From assembly GCA_022449765.1 (NCBI GenBank), contig JAKUPZ010000001.1:62001-126000 (forward strand): 64,000 bases of DNA, read 5' to 3'. Under the pieces are notes generated by a model. It searched no databases. It was not told where the DNA came from and saw only the letters and a list, made by a program, of their open reading frames with translations. How positions within the stretch are numbered: position 1 is the first letter of the stretch; the number at the start of each line of letters is the position of its first letter. A program made the translations under genes and the position numbers. Origin of the DNA: Dehalococcoidia bacterium (GTDB taxonomy: Bacteria > Chloroflexota > Dehalococcoidia > Lucifugimonadales > Australimonadaceae). Below, piece after piece: positions 1-8,974 of the stretch.

Positions 1-18
1 TTCTCTCGGAGAACTTTA

Positions 19-654
19 ATGAGCCGAGAAAAAAAACTTCAAGAAATTGCGACAATTTCCCTTGCCGAATTCTCAAAAAAACATGAATTGCGTGAGCAGG
101 CGATCAAGGTTTCACGCGAAATTATAAGAAACTCTGCAAATGCCATAAGAGCGATACACCGAAATGATCTGATCAGCGCAAAATCTTTGATTGAATCAGC
201 TAGAAATCAAGTAGCAGATACAAAAACGATACTTGAGGATTATCCCGAGTTATATTTCACCGGATATACATTAGATGCTCAGAAAGAGTATGCAGAAGCC
301 TGTTTTGTTTACGCTGTGATAGTTAAACAAGAGTTGCCCATACCTGGGGAAATGCAGATTGAAACATCTTCTTTTCTCAACGGTTTGGCAGAAGGTGCAA
401 GTGAACTTCGCCGGTACATATTGGACTCTCTTAGAAAAGAAGATGTTTCTCGCACAGAAGAATTTATGGAATGGATGGATGAAGTCTATAACTTGCTTGT
501 GTTGATTGACTTTCCTGATGCATTGACTTCCGGTTTACGGCGTACCACGGATCAACTTCGAGGGGTTTTAGAAAGAACTAGAGGTGATTTGACTATGACG
601 TTGCGCCAGAGGCGGTTAGAGAAATTGCTGGAAGCATTGGAAGGAAAATTTTAG
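19..654 (+). CDS. Translin-family protein
   Basis: A 211-residue, all-helical, highly charged protein that I recognise as a translin homologue, the single-stranded nucleic-acid-binding fold known from eukaryotic translin/TRAX and from archaeal and some bacterial relatives. Supporting features are the repeated helical heptads, the segment reading DYPELYFTGY near residue 75, the glutamate-rich middle with EYAEA, and the C-terminal basic stretch. A GGAG ribosome-binding site lies 9 bases before the ATG. The gene precedes hppA with a 126-base gap and has no visible functional partner. In eukaryotes the family oligomerises into RNA- or DNA-binding shells with TRAX nuclease activity; whether this protein binds or cuts RNA cannot be read from the sequence. 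The family call is fairly secure and the function open. Confidence 0.75.
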   Translation: MSREKKLQEIATISLAEFSKKHELREQAIKVSREIIRNSANAIRAIHRNDLISAKSLIESARNQVADTKTILEDYPELYFTGYTLDAQKEYAEACFVYAVIVKQELPIPGEMQIETSSFLNGLAEGASELRRYILDSLRKEDVSRTEEFMEWMDEVYNLLVLIDFPDALTSGLRRTTDQLRGVLERTRGDLTMTLRQRRLEKLLEALEGKF

Positions 655-780
655 GAATAGGCTTAAATTGCTGACCTGCGATATGTTGAAAATTCAGGTC
701 TTTAAGTAAAATTCGCCTTGTATGTTCAAAAATCATAAAACGGGATAGTTATTTTGGCCTGTTCCGTTAAGGAGGTAGAT

Positions 781-2829
781 ATGGACGGCTTAGTTTTGGC
801 CTTAGCGGCTGGAGTTTTAGCGATAGTGTTTGCGGGATATCTTGCTAAACGGGTTCTAAGTGCAGATGAAGGAACAGATCGGATGCAAGAAATTGGCGCT
901 GCAATTCAGGAAGGTGCGAATGCTTTTTTGAAACGTGAATATACGGTCCTAGCGGGCTTTGTTGTGATCGTTTTTGGTGTACTTTTAACACTAGGTTATC
1001 TTCAAGATGAGCAGAGCCCTGAGACTGCAATCGCTTATTTAGTGGGTGCAATTGCATCTGCAATAACAGGGTTTGTGGGTATGCGTATAGCTGTTAAATC
1101 CAATATGAGGACCGCAGCAGCAGCGCAACACGGCTTAAATAAAGCTTTGCGGGTAGCTTTTTCTAGCGGTGGAGTTATGGGAACTACCGTCGTCGGGATA
1201 GGGATACTTGGGACTGCAATATTATGGATGATTTTTGAGGATCCCAAAATAGTTGCGGGATTTAGCTTTGGCGCATCCAGCATTGCTTTATTTGCACGTG
1301 TTGGTGGAGGTATATATACCAAGGCTGCTGACGTTGGTGGAGATCTTGCGGGCAAAGTAGAAGCGGGTATTCCCGAAGATGACCCCCGCAATGCTGCAGT
1401 TATCGCAGATAATGTAGGTGATAACGTAGGAGATGTTGCAGGGATGGGAGCGGATTTATTTGAATCTTACGTTGGTTCAATAATTGCGGCTTTGGCGCTT
1501 GCTGCTACGGCTAGTGCCTTTATTACTTCTGACAGCCCTGTAGATAATTTGTACATACTACCTTTCCTTATAGCTTCGGTTGGTATTGTGGCTTCAATTT
1601 TAGGTACGTTTATTGTTCGTACAGGAGAAACTGCAAATATTGGAAGCTTATTATGGTCGCTACGTCGAGGAATATTTGCTGCTTCGCTACTTGCTCTTTT
1701 AGGATCATTTGGAGCTATTTATTGGTTGTTAGAAATTGAATCTTCCTTAGGTGTCGAGAAAGTTTGGCAGTTATGGGGGGCAGTAGCAGTAGGTCTTGTT
1801 GCAGGCGTGATTATTGGGGTAAGTACGGAGTATTACACTAGCTATGAGTACAAGCCGACTAAAGGTATCGCCGCTCGTTCCGTTACTGGACCTGCAACAA
1901 TTATTATCACGGGTTTTGCTACAGGAATGCTTAGTACAGTCATACCCTTAATAGTGATTGCTGTTGCGGTACTTGGAGCTTACGAGCTAGCAGGAGTTTA
2001 TGGCATAGCTATCGCTGCAGTTGGAATGCTGTCTACCTTAGGCATAACGCTTGCTACTGACGCTTACGGACCAGTTGCTGATAACGCCGGAGCTATTGCA
2101 GAACAGGCTCATCTCGACCCTGAAGTGAGGGAACGTACTGACGCTCTAGATTCCCTCGGGAATACTACAGCTGCAACGGGTAAAGGCTTTGCAATAGGTT
2201 CTGCAGTATTAACATCTTTGGCTTTGATGGCAGCTTATGCCGAAGTCGTAGGTTTGGATGCAATTGATTTGTTGAAAGTATCAACGCTAGTTGGGCTTTT
2301 AATCGGAGCTTTGATGCCATTTGTGTTCAGCGCGCTTACTATGGAAGCTGTAGGTCGTGCTGCCCAGGACATGGTTGAAGAAGTACGAAGGCAATTCAAT
2401 GAAATCCCTGGATTGCGCGAAGGTAAAGAAGGTGTTCGTGCAGAATATGCTAAATGCGTGGATATAAGCACAAAAGGTGCGCTGCGTGAAATGATTATCC
2501 CTGGCTTGCTAGCGGTTATTGTTCCCATTGTGGTCGGATTAATACCATTTTTGGGAGCAGAAGCGGTAGGAGGTTTACTTATTGGATCTATTGCTGCTGG
2601 CTCTCTTCTTGCAATTACGATGGCTAATGCTGGAGGAGCATGGGACAATGCGAAAAAATTTATTGAAGCAGGAGCCCACGGTGGCAAAGGTACCGACGAA
2701 CATGCAGCTGCGGTTGTAGGTGATACAGTCGGAGACCCATTTAAAGACACTTCAGGGCCATCGCTGAATATTTTGATAAAATTAATGGCAATTGTTGCTG
2801 TAGTGTTTGGTAGTACTTTTGTTTCTTAA
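781..2829 (+). CDS. hppA: Membrane-bound cation-pumping pyrophosphatase
   Basis: A 682-residue multi-spanning integral membrane pyrophosphatase that couples pyrophosphate hydrolysis to cation pumping. The family signature DVGGDLAGKVEAGIPEDDPR sits near residues 184-203, followed by the aspartate-rich NVGDNVGDVAG motif that binds Mg-pyrophosphate. A second acidic substrate loop near the C-terminus (GDTVGDPFKDTSGP) is intact. At the K+-dependence site, GNTTAATGKG (about residues 460-469), alanine and glycine replace the lysine of K+-independent enzymes, so I predict a K+-dependent pump. H+ versus Na+ specificity is not resolved. The TTG at 754 opens the frame, but the ATG at 781 is preceded by AAGGAGG at the right distance and is the start chosen. 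A strong hairpin follows the stop. Confidence 0.96.
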   Translation: MDGLVLALAAGVLAIVFAGYLAKRVLSADEGTDRMQEIGAAIQEGANAFLKREYTVLAGFVVIVFGVLLTLGYLQDEQSPETAIAYLVGAIASAITGFVGMRIAVKSNMRTAAAAQHGLNKALRVAFSSGGVMGTTVVGIGILGTAILWMIFEDPKIVAGFSFGASSIALFARVGGGIYTKAADVGGDLAGKVEAGIPEDDPRNAAVIADNVGDNVGDVAGMGADLFESYVGSIIAALALAATASAFITSDSPVDNLYILPFLIASVGIVASILGTFIVRTGETANIGSLLWSLRRGIFAASLLALLGSFGAIYWLLEIESSLGVEKVWQLWGAVAVGLVAGVIIGVSTEYYTSYEYKPTKGIAARSVTGPATIIITGFATGMLSTVIPLIVIAVAVLGAYELAGVYGIAIAAVGMLSTLGITLATDAYGPVADNAGAIAEQAHLDPEVRERTDALDSLGNTTAATGKGFAIGSAVLTSLALMAAYAEVVGLDAIDLLKVSTLVGLLIGALMPFVFSALTMEAVGRAAQDMVEEVRRQFNEIPGLREGKEGVRAEYAKCVDISTKGALREMIIPGLLAVIVPIVVGLIPFLGAEAVGGLLIGSIAAGSLLAITMANAGGAWDNAKKFIEAGAHGGKGTDEHAAAVVGDTVGDPFKDTSGPSLNILIKLMAIVAVVFGSTFVS

Positions 2830-2844
2830 AATCTTTTAGTATTC

Positions 2845-2880
2845 ACAATGCGGACCACTAATTTTAGTGGTCCGCATTGT
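2845..2880 (+). terminator. Hairpin after hppA, probable rho-independent terminator
   Basis: A perfect 16-bp inverted repeat (arms 2845-2860 and 2865-2880) with a 4-base ATTT loop begins 15 bases after the hppA stop. It is followed by TGTTT, a weak T-tract. It also lies just ahead of the SDR start at 2899, so read-through or a regulatory role is possible. Confidence 0.7.
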
Positions 2881-2898
2881 TGTTTCAAGGGAGAAAAC

Positions 2899-3699
2899 GT
2901 GAATTTAAATATTGCCGGTAAAAATGCTTTAGTTACTGGAGGAACACGAGGTATCGGGCTTGCTGTAGCGAATGCATTAGCTGACGAGGGAGTTAACGTT
3001 GCTTTGTGCTCGCGCAATGAGGAAGAGGCGACAAATACCGCTAATAATATACGTACTTCTAAGGGCGTAAAATCTTTAGGCATTCGTGCAGATACAGGTG
3101 TTTCCTTAGATATTCAGAGTATGGTTGAGATTACGTTTCAAAATCTCGGTGGTATAGACATTCTTATCAATAACGCTGCGCGAGTTGGTGGCACCGGAGG
3201 CCCTGACACTCTCAGTTCCCTAAATGAAGAAATGCTTCAAAATGATTTTGACGTGAAAATATTGGGGTATTTAAGGTGCGCTAAAGCAGTGCTGCCCTAT
3301 ATGGAAAACTCGGGATGGGGTCGAATAATTAATATGGATGGCATGGCGGCACGCAATGCGGCTGGAATTAGTGGAGGCATGCGGAACGCAGCTGTAATGA
3401 ATTTCACCAAAGTAATGTCTGAAGAAGTTGGAGTTATGGGTATCACTGTGAATGCTGTTCACCCTGCTGTTAGTAAGACAGAAGCCTTGATCCAAAGACT
3501 TGAGGCAAATGCAAAGAGAGATGGAGTTACGATAGAGGAAGCCGAGCAAAAAATTGCAAAAAATAATGCTATTAAAAGACTCGTTACTTCAGAAGAAATA
3601 GCATCGATTGTTACTTTCCTTTGTTCCCAGCAGGCTGGCTGTATAACTGGAGAAGCAGTTGCACCTGCAGGTGGTAATTCAAGAAGTGTATTCTATTAA
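2899..3699 (+). CDS. SDR-family oxidoreductase lacking the usual catalytic residues
   Basis: A 266-residue short-chain dehydrogenase/reductase-type protein. The N-terminal nucleotide-binding motif TGGTRGIG (about residues 14-21) and the NNAA motif (after DILI) are intact, so NAD(P) binding is likely. The catalytic region is unusual: the serine position reads MDG, and the segment aligning with YxxxK reads GGMRN before AAVMNFTK, so both the catalytic tyrosine and lysine appear replaced. It may be a divergent enzyme subgroup or a non-catalytic binding protein. The frame opens at 2848 inside the terminator hairpin, but the GTG at 2899 with AAGGGAG upstream and the MNLNIAGKNALVTGG opening typical of the family is clearly the start. 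Substrate unknown. Confidence 0.85.
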   Translation: MNLNIAGKNALVTGGTRGIGLAVANALADEGVNVALCSRNEEEATNTANNIRTSKGVKSLGIRADTGVSLDIQSMVEITFQNLGGIDILINNAARVGGTGGPDTLSSLNEEMLQNDFDVKILGYLRCAKAVLPYMENSGWGRIINMDGMAARNAAGISGGMRNAAVMNFTKVMSEEVGVMGITVNAVHPAVSKTEALIQRLEANAKRDGVTIEEAEQKIAKNNAIKRLVTSEEIASIVTFLCSQQAGCITGEAVAPAGGNSRSVFY

Positions 3700-3735
3700 C
3701 CCCCGTGGGCTGTAGAATGTCTTTGGAGGAGATAT

Positions 3736-4317
3736 ATGGTCCTTAGTGACCGAACAATACGAGAAGAATTGGCAAAAGGCCGTATAGTTATTAACCCTCT
3801 TGAGGAAGGTTGTATTCAGCCTGCAAGCGTTGATTTGCATTTGGATCGTAATTTACTAGTTTTTAGGAATAATAAGATTCCCTATATAGACGTACGTGCG
3901 AGTAGTGAACGCCTTACTGATATGGTAACTATGGCTGATGATGACCCGTTTATGCTGCACCCTGGTGAATTTGTCCTTGGTAGCACTCTTGAGCATGTTG
4001 AAGTCCCTTCTGACCTAGTAGCTAGATTGGAAGGTAAAAGTTCTCTTGGGAGAATCGGTTTGCTAATTCATTCAACTGCAGGCTATGTAGACCCAGGGTG
4101 GAAGGGTCACTTAACGTTGGAATTGAGTAATGTTTCTAATTTCCCAATAACTCTCTATCATCGTATGAAAATAGGTCAAATTTCATTCTTGAAATTAACA
4201 ACACCTGCAGACGTTCTTTATGGATCTGCCGAATTAGGGTCCAAGTACCAAGGCCAGCAAGACCCGACTCCAAGTAAAGTCCATTTGGATTTTGATAAAA
4301 CTGAGGGTCACGCTTAA
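3736..4317 (+). CDS. dcd: dCTP deaminase, probably the bifunctional dUMP-forming type
   Basis: A 193-residue trimeric-type deoxycytidine nucleotide deaminase. Motifs include IQPASVDLHLD near the N-terminus, the active-site segment LEGKSSLGRIGLLIHSTAG with the conserved catalytic glutamate region following, and the C-terminal lid GSKYQGQQDPTPSK. HSTAG followed by a hydrophobic residue and DPG resembles the bifunctional mycobacterial and archaeal enzymes, which convert dCTP to dUMP directly, rather than E. coli Dcd (HVTAHRIDPG). This gives dUMP for thymidylate synthesis while avoiding dUTP. The start has a GGAGGAG ribosome-binding site. The riboflavin operon follows after 42 bases and may be cotranscribed. 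Confidence 0.93.
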   Translation: MVLSDRTIREELAKGRIVINPLEEGCIQPASVDLHLDRNLLVFRNNKIPYIDVRASSERLTDMVTMADDDPFMLHPGEFVLGSTLEHVEVPSDLVARLEGKSSLGRIGLLIHSTAGYVDPGWKGHLTLELSNVSNFPITLYHRMKIGQISFLKLTTPADVLYGSAELGSKYQGQQDPTPSKVHLDFDKTEGHA

Positions 4318-4359
4318 TAGATTGGGATTTTTTCTCCTCTCAAGATTGGAGGAACATTG

Positions 4360-5442
4360 TTGTCTCAAAATCAATACATGAGTCGCGCAATTGAACTTGC
4401 TCAAATGGCGAGTGGGCATACAAGTCCGAACCCTCCAGTGGGTGCCGTCCTTGTTAAGAATGATCAAATAATAGGAGAAGGGTACACTTTGCCTGCTGGT
4501 CAAGATCATGCCGAAATCGTTGCTCTGAAGAATGCTGGTTCTAATGCGTTGGGTTCTGAATTATATGTAACGCTTGAACCTTGCGACCACTTTGGTAGAA
4601 CGCCGCCATGCACAAGAGCCATCATCGATGCAGGGGTTAGAAAAGTTCACATAGCTTTAATGGACCCTGCACCGCATACCAAGGGACTAGGTGTTAGGAG
4701 CCTCGAATCTGCCGGAATTCAAGTTTCAATTTACGAACCCACACAACAATCTCTTCAATTAGTGGAGGCATTTGCTAAGCATATAACAACGGAATTTCCT
4801 TTTGTGGTAGCAAAATTTGCTATGAGTTTGGATGGGAAAATTGCCACAAAATTAGGTGAATCTCAATGGATTTCTAACGAGGATTCAAGGGCATACGCTC
4901 ATATACTCCGCTCAGAATGCGATGCGGTAATTGTAGGTATAGGAACAGTGATAAAAGACAATCCTAGACTTACAGCCAGAGTGAAAACTCCGTTGGTTAA
5001 GCAGCCTCTCAGAGTTGTTCTTGATAGCGCCGGGCGCTTCCCTCGTTCTTCAGCGATGCTGAAAGAGGAAGGCGAAACTTTAATAGTAGTTTCTAACGAG
5101 GAGGCCGCTAGTCGCATTAAATTAATGGGCTTGGATGTTTTTATTGCTCCTAATTCAGAGGGGGCAATAGATATTTCGACACTACTCAAGGAATTAGGAC
5201 GTAGAGGCATTGTATCTGTTTTAATAGAGGGAGGCGCTAACGTTTTAGGTTCTGTATTTGAAGCGCGACTTGTCGATAAAGTCGTCGTATTTATTGCACC
5301 TAGAATTATTGGAGGCTTAGGATCACCATCGCCTGTATTAGGGGACGGTATTGATGTACTTGCAAACGCAGTAAACTTGATAGATGTTCGGGTAACTGAA
5401 CTAAATGGAGATATTGTGGTCGTGGGCTATATGCCGGGTTAA
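4360..5442 (+). CDS. ribD: Bifunctional riboflavin deaminase/reductase RibD
   Basis: A roughly 360-residue two-domain enzyme for steps two and three of riboflavin synthesis from GTP. The N-terminal deaminase domain (about 1-145) has the zinc-binding HAE and PCDHFGRTPPC motifs. The C-terminal reductase domain (about 150-360) starts at FVVAKFAMSLDGKIA and contains the family's IEGGAN motif. Two consecutive TTG codons occur at 4357 and 4360; GGAGGA at 4348-4353 spaces better with 4360, and an ATG at 4378 is too distant. First gene of the rib operon; ribE starts 5 bases after its stop. Confidence 0.95.
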   Translation: MSQNQYMSRAIELAQMASGHTSPNPPVGAVLVKNDQIIGEGYTLPAGQDHAEIVALKNAGSNALGSELYVTLEPCDHFGRTPPCTRAIIDAGVRKVHIALMDPAPHTKGLGVRSLESAGIQVSIYEPTQQSLQLVEAFAKHITTEFPFVVAKFAMSLDGKIATKLGESQWISNEDSRAYAHILRSECDAVIVGIGTVIKDNPRLTARVKTPLVKQPLRVVLDSAGRFPRSSAMLKEEGETLIVVSNEEAASRIKLMGLDVFIAPNSEGAIDISTLLKELGRRGIVSVLIEGGANVLGSVFEARLVDKVVVFIAPRIIGGLGSPSPVLGDGIDVLANAVNLIDVRVTELNGDIVVVGYMPG

Positions 5443-5447
5443 GGATT

Positions 5448-6032
5448 ATGTTTACTGGAATAGTTGAAGAGCTTGGTAAGGTAATTGAGATAATGCCCAA
5501 TCATTTGTGCATTGAAGGGCATGTTGTTATGGAAGCGCTTGAAATCAGCGATTCAATTTCTATCAATGGTGTATGTTTGACTGTCGTTGCTATAGAAAAT
5601 AATTCGCTATGCGTTGACTTAAGTGCTGAAACTCTTAGGCGTACTAACTTGGGATTTGTCGAGGAAGGCCAATCAGTGAATTTAGAAAGAGCAGTAACCC
5701 CTTCAACCAGAATGGGAGGGCATATTGTACAAGGCCATGTAGACACCTGTGGGACAGTTGTGGATTTATCGGGGTCAACTACTGACTATGTATTAAAAAT
5801 TAGCCTTGACGAAGATTATTCAAAATACATTGTGGGGAAAGGGTTTATAGCTATCGATGGAGTAAGTCTTACAGTGGTTGAGACTATTGATAATGAATTT
5901 ACGATTGCGGTAATCCCATATACTTTAGAGAATACGGTCTTGAAATCGCGTAAACTTGGAGATTTGGTAAATATAGAGATAGATATTTTTGCGAAATATA
6001 TAGAGCGCTTTATAAGCGCTAAGCAAGGTTAA
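5448..6032 (+). CDS. ribE: Riboflavin synthase alpha chain
   Basis: A 194-residue riboflavin synthase that dismutates two 6,7-dimethyl-8-ribityllumazine molecules into riboflavin and the pyrimidinedione recycled by RibH. The sequence is an internal duplication of two lumazine-binding barrels: the first opens [10 protein letters not shown] and contains [10 protein letters not shown], the second contains the matching [11 protein letters not shown]. The [10 protein letters not shown] segment at the domain junction is typical. Length and both repeats are normal. It sits between ribD (5 bases) and ribBA (2 bases), indicating tight cotranscription. Confidence 0.96.
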   Translation: MFTGIVEELGKVIEIMPNHLCIEGHVVMEALEISDSISINGVCLTVVAIENNSLCVDLSAETLRRTNLGFVEEGQSVNLERAVTPSTRMGGHIVQGHVDTCGTVVDLSGSTTDYVLKISLDEDYSKYIVGKGFIAIDGVSLTVVETIDNEFTIAVIPYTLENTVLKSRKLGDLVNIEIDIFAKYIERFISAKQG

Positions 6033-6034
6033 AA

Positions 6035-7243
6035 ATGCCCAGAATTACAGTGTATGAGGCAATTGAAGATATTCGCAGCGGCAAGATGCTCATCGTAGTA
6101 GATGACGAGGATCGTGAAAACGAAGGAGATTTTGTGATAGCTGCCGATTGGGTCACACCCGAAGCAATAAACATTATGGCAACTCATGGCCGTGGATTGA
6201 TTTGCGTTCCCATGATTGAGGAACGGTTATTAAAATTGGAGATCGACCCGATGGTTGCTCATAACACTTCGAAGCATACTACTGCATTCACGGTTTCAGT
6301 CGATGTGAACAATGGCGGGACCGGCATTTCAGTTTTTGACAGAGCTGAAACAGTTAAAGCGCTTATTGGGCAGGAGACATTACCTTCTGATCTAGCAAGA
6401 CCTGGACACATGTTCCCGTTGCGCGCTCAAGAAGGTGGAGTTTTGGTTCGAGCGGGGCAAACAGAAGCTAGCGTAGATCTTGCAAAAATGGCATCCCTTA
6501 CACCTGCAGCCGTGATTTGCGAAATCATGAGTCAAGATGGAACTATGGCCCGCATGCCTGAACTGGAAGAAATTTCGGAATCTTTGGATATAAATATAGT
6601 TACCGTTGCAGATATAATTGCCTACCGATTGGAGCATGAACGTTTGATAGAACGCGTAGCAGAAGCACGGTTGCCCACCGACTATGGTGAGGCGAGAACG
6701 ATTGCTTACCGTTCTGAAGTGGACCATTCGGAACATGTAGCCCTAGTCTTTGGAGATGTCGATACTGAAAACCCCGTATTAGTAAGAGTTCATAGTGAAT
6801 GTCTGACTGGGGACGTTTTTGGAAGCTTGCGTTGTGATTGTGGTGTTCAAAGAGATATCGCAATTGATGCTATTGCTAAAGAAGGGAATGGAGTTTTTCT
6901 TTATATGCGGCAAGAAGGTCGAGGGATAGGCCTGCACAACAAGATAAAGGCGTACGCACTTCAAGATAACGGTGCAGATACTATAGAAGCAAATCAAGAA
7001 TTGGGATTTGCACCGGATTTAAGACATTATGGCGTAGGTGCACAAATTCTTGTTGATTTAGGCGTTCAGAATATGCGATTGATGACTAATAATCCCAAAA
7101 AAATAGTTGGGCTTGAAAGTTACGGATTGAAAATTACTGAGCGAGTTCCTATTGTGGTGAGTAGTAATCCTGAAAATGATTTTTACTTAAAGACCAAGCA
7201 AAAAAAAATGGGGCATTTGCTTGATTCTCAAGAACTAAAATAA
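6035..7243 (+). CDS. ribBA: Bifunctional DHBP synthase / GTP cyclohydrolase II
   Basis: A 402-residue fusion supplying both branches of riboflavin synthesis. The N-terminal DHBP synthase domain (about 1-200) has the acidic [10 protein letters not shown] loop and [10 protein letters not shown]. The C-terminal GTP cyclohydrolase II domain (about 205-400) has the zinc ligands in [12 protein letters not shown] and the [11 protein letters not shown] motif. RibB makes 3,4-dihydroxy-2-butanone 4-phosphate from ribulose 5-phosphate; RibA opens GTP to the diaminopyrimidine. Both active sites look complete. It follows ribE by 2 bases, and ribH follows after 58 bases. Confidence 0.97.
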   Translation: MPRITVYEAIEDIRSGKMLIVVDDEDRENEGDFVIAADWVTPEAINIMATHGRGLICVPMIEERLLKLEIDPMVAHNTSKHTTAFTVSVDVNNGGTGISVFDRAETVKALIGQETLPSDLARPGHMFPLRAQEGGVLVRAGQTEASVDLAKMASLTPAAVICEIMSQDGTMARMPELEEISESLDINIVTVADIIAYRLEHERLIERVAEARLPTDYGEARTIAYRSEVDHSEHVALVFGDVDTENPVLVRVHSECLTGDVFGSLRCDCGVQRDIAIDAIAKEGNGVFLYMRQEGRGIGLHNKIKAYALQDNGADTIEANQELGFAPDLRHYGVGAQILVDLGVQNMRLMTNNPKKIVGLESYGLKITERVPIVVSSNPENDFYLKTKQKKMGHLLDSQELK

Positions 7244-7301
7244 CATCGAGTCAAGTACCTTAAATTTACTGTTCTTATTCAGTTGACTGGTTAAGTATCA
7301 A

Positions 7302-7799
7302 ATGGCAAACGAAATTATTGGAAACCTTGATGGTCAAAATTTACGTATTGGCGTGATAGTTTCCCAATTCAATGAAACTATTACTGCTAGACTCCTGAAA
7401 GGAGCTCGTGAAGCGGCCGATTCTCATGGTATTAAAGAAGAAAATATTACTATAGTTTTTGTGCCTGGTTCTTTTGAATTGCCCGCTGCAGCAAGCAAAA
7501 TGTTGGAAACTTCTAATTGGGATGCGGTTGTGGCATTGGGCTGCGTGATTCGAGGAGAGACACCTCATTTTGACCTTGTCGCATCGGAATCTGCACGAGG
7601 TATAAGTGAAGTTTCTAGGAAATTCGGCAAGCCTGTCATATTTGGTGTTTTGACTACTAATAATATGGATCAGGCATTAGCTCGGTCAGGCGGTTTTGCA
7701 GGGAATAAAGGTTTTGACTCAATGTCAACGGCGATCAAGATGGTGGGGGTCTTCGACGGGATTGAAAAATTTACGAATATTAACGGAGCTGCGGAATAA
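7302..7799 (+). CDS. ribH: 6,7-dimethyl-8-ribityllumazine synthase
   Basis: A 165-residue lumazine synthase, which condenses the RibD/phosphatase product with dihydroxybutanone phosphate from RibB. Diagnostic segments are GVIVSQFNETIT near the N-terminus, VPGSFELPAA, the ALGCVIRGETPHFD active-site loop with the catalytic histidine, and FGVLTTNNMDQA. Last biosynthetic gene of the rib cluster. The YqeY-domain gene follows after 2 bases, so transcription probably continues through it. Confidence 0.96.
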   Translation: MANEIIGNLDGQNLRIGVIVSQFNETITARLLKGAREAADSHGIKEENITIVFVPGSFELPAAASKMLETSNWDAVVALGCVIRGETPHFDLVASESARGISEVSRKFGKPVIFGVLTTNNMDQALARSGGFAGNKGFDSMSTAIKMVGVFDGIEKFTNINGAAE

Positions 7800-7801
7800 T
7801 T

Positions 7802-8245
7802 ATGTTACTTCAAGATCGACTAAATGATGATTTAAAAACAGCAATGAAGGCTCAAGATATCCTTACGAAGGATACAATCAGGCTGATTAGGGCTGCTATA
7901 AAAAATGTTGAAATCGAAAAAAGAAGTGAGCTCCCAGAAGAAGCTGTAATTGATGTTTTAGCAAAAATGTCTAAGCAGTATAGGGATAGTATCTCTACAT
8001 ACCGTGATAATGGGCGCGAAGATTTGGCAAAGAAAGAGGAAGATGAGCTTGAAGTGTTGATGCGTTACTTGCCAGCGCAGCTTTCAGAAATTGAAATCAG
8101 AGACTTGATTAATGCAGCTATAGCTGAAACTGCTGCTGCTGGGCCTCAGGACCGTGGCAAGGTTATGGGGATTATTATGCCTAAAATTAAGGGGAAGGCT
8201 GATGGAGGCGTAGTAAGTAAAATTGTTGGGGAGCTATTGGGCTGA
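7802..8245 (+). CDS. GatB/YqeY domain protein
   Basis: A 147-residue standalone YqeY protein. The domain resembles the tRNA-binding tail domain of amidotransferase subunit GatB. Characteristic segments are LKTAMKAQD near the N-terminus, KKEEDELEVLMRYLPAQLS in the middle and the glycine-rich GKVMGIIMPKIKGKADG near the C-terminus. Its role is not established; amidotransferase-like or tRNA-related functions have been suggested for the family. It begins 2 bases after ribH and is 21 bases from purQ, so it bridges the riboflavin and purine genes. Ends in TGA. Confidence 0.9.
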   Translation: MLLQDRLNDDLKTAMKAQDILTKDTIRLIRAAIKNVEIEKRSELPEEAVIDVLAKMSKQYRDSISTYRDNGREDLAKKEEDELEVLMRYLPAQLSEIEIRDLINAAIAETAAAGPQDRGKVMGIIMPKIKGKADGGVVSKIVGELLG

Positions 8246-8266
8246 TTTACAATATATGAGGATTCT

Positions 8267-8974
8267 TTGAGTAATAAATTTGGAGTTCTAGTTTTTCCAG
8301 GGACATGGTCTGAGGGCGATTGGCTTTACGCATTATCAGAGGTAATGGGGCTTAATGCAGAGTACGTTTTTCATAAGCAAACTAATCTGCATGAATTTGA
8401 TTGCCTTGTGATTCCTGGTGGTTTCTCGTACGGAGATTATCTAAGACCCGGTGCAATCGCACGATTCTCCCCTGTTATGGGCTCACTCATAAAATTCGCC
8501 AATGCTGGAGGGCCAGTGGTTGGCAGCTGCAATGGATTCCAAGTTTTATGTGAAGCTGGATTACTTCCTGGAGCATTAATAAGAAATAAAAGTTTGGAAT
8601 TTCGGTGCCAAAGCCAAAATCTTAGGGTTGCAAATAATAATTCACCATTTACTTCAGAGCTGGATATTGATGAGATTCTTTCATTACCCATATCACATGG
8701 CGATGGGAACTATTTTGTGGATGAGCAAACTTTGGCGCAGATGGAATCGAATGGCCAGATAGCGTTCCAATACTGTAATTCTGATGGGGAAATCACCGAT
8801 GAATCTAATCCTAATGGCTCGGTCTCTAATATTGCAGGAGTTACTAATGAGTCAGGGAATGTACTTGGACTGATGCCTCATCCTGAGCGAGTTGTTGAGC
8901 AAATTTTAGGTGGAACGGATGGATTGAAACTTCTGGCTTCAATAAATAATTTTCTTTCAAGGCCAGAAAATTAA
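8267..8974 (+). CDS. purQ: Phosphoribosylformylglycinamidine synthase, glutaminase subunit PurQ
   Basis: A 235-residue class I glutamine amidotransferase that supplies ammonia to PurL in step four of purine synthesis. The nucleophile-elbow cysteine is in GSCNGFQ, and the His-Glu partners are in MPHPERV near the C-terminus. IPGGFSYGDYLRPGA is typical of PurQ. The N-terminal loop reads FPGTWSEGDW instead of the more usual FPGxNCDxD, a modest variation. The start is TTG with ATGAGGA just upstream. The stop overlaps the purL start by one base (TAATG), implying translational coupling. The third subunit, PurS, is not encoded next to it. Confidence 0.93.
   Translation: MSNKFGVLVFPGTWSEGDWLYALSEVMGLNAEYVFHKQTNLHEFDCLVIPGGFSYGDYLRPGAIARFSPVMGSLIKFANAGGPVVGSCNGFQVLCEAGLLPGALIRNKSLEFRCQSQNLRVANNNSPFTSELDIDEILSLPISHGDGNYFVDEQTLAQMESNGQIAFQYCNSDGEITDESNPNGSVSNIAGVTNESGNVLGLMPHPERVVEQILGGTDGLKLLASINNFLSRPEN

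Noticed and set aside
845-2750. Opposite-strand open frames within hppA and other long genes
   Set aside because: They lack ribosome-binding sites and family similarity and merely mirror the codon bias of the true genes.
4318-4359. FMN riboswitch ahead of the riboflavin operon
   Set aside because: Only about 42 bases separate dcd and ribD, too short for an FMN riboswitch, and no conserved elements are seen.
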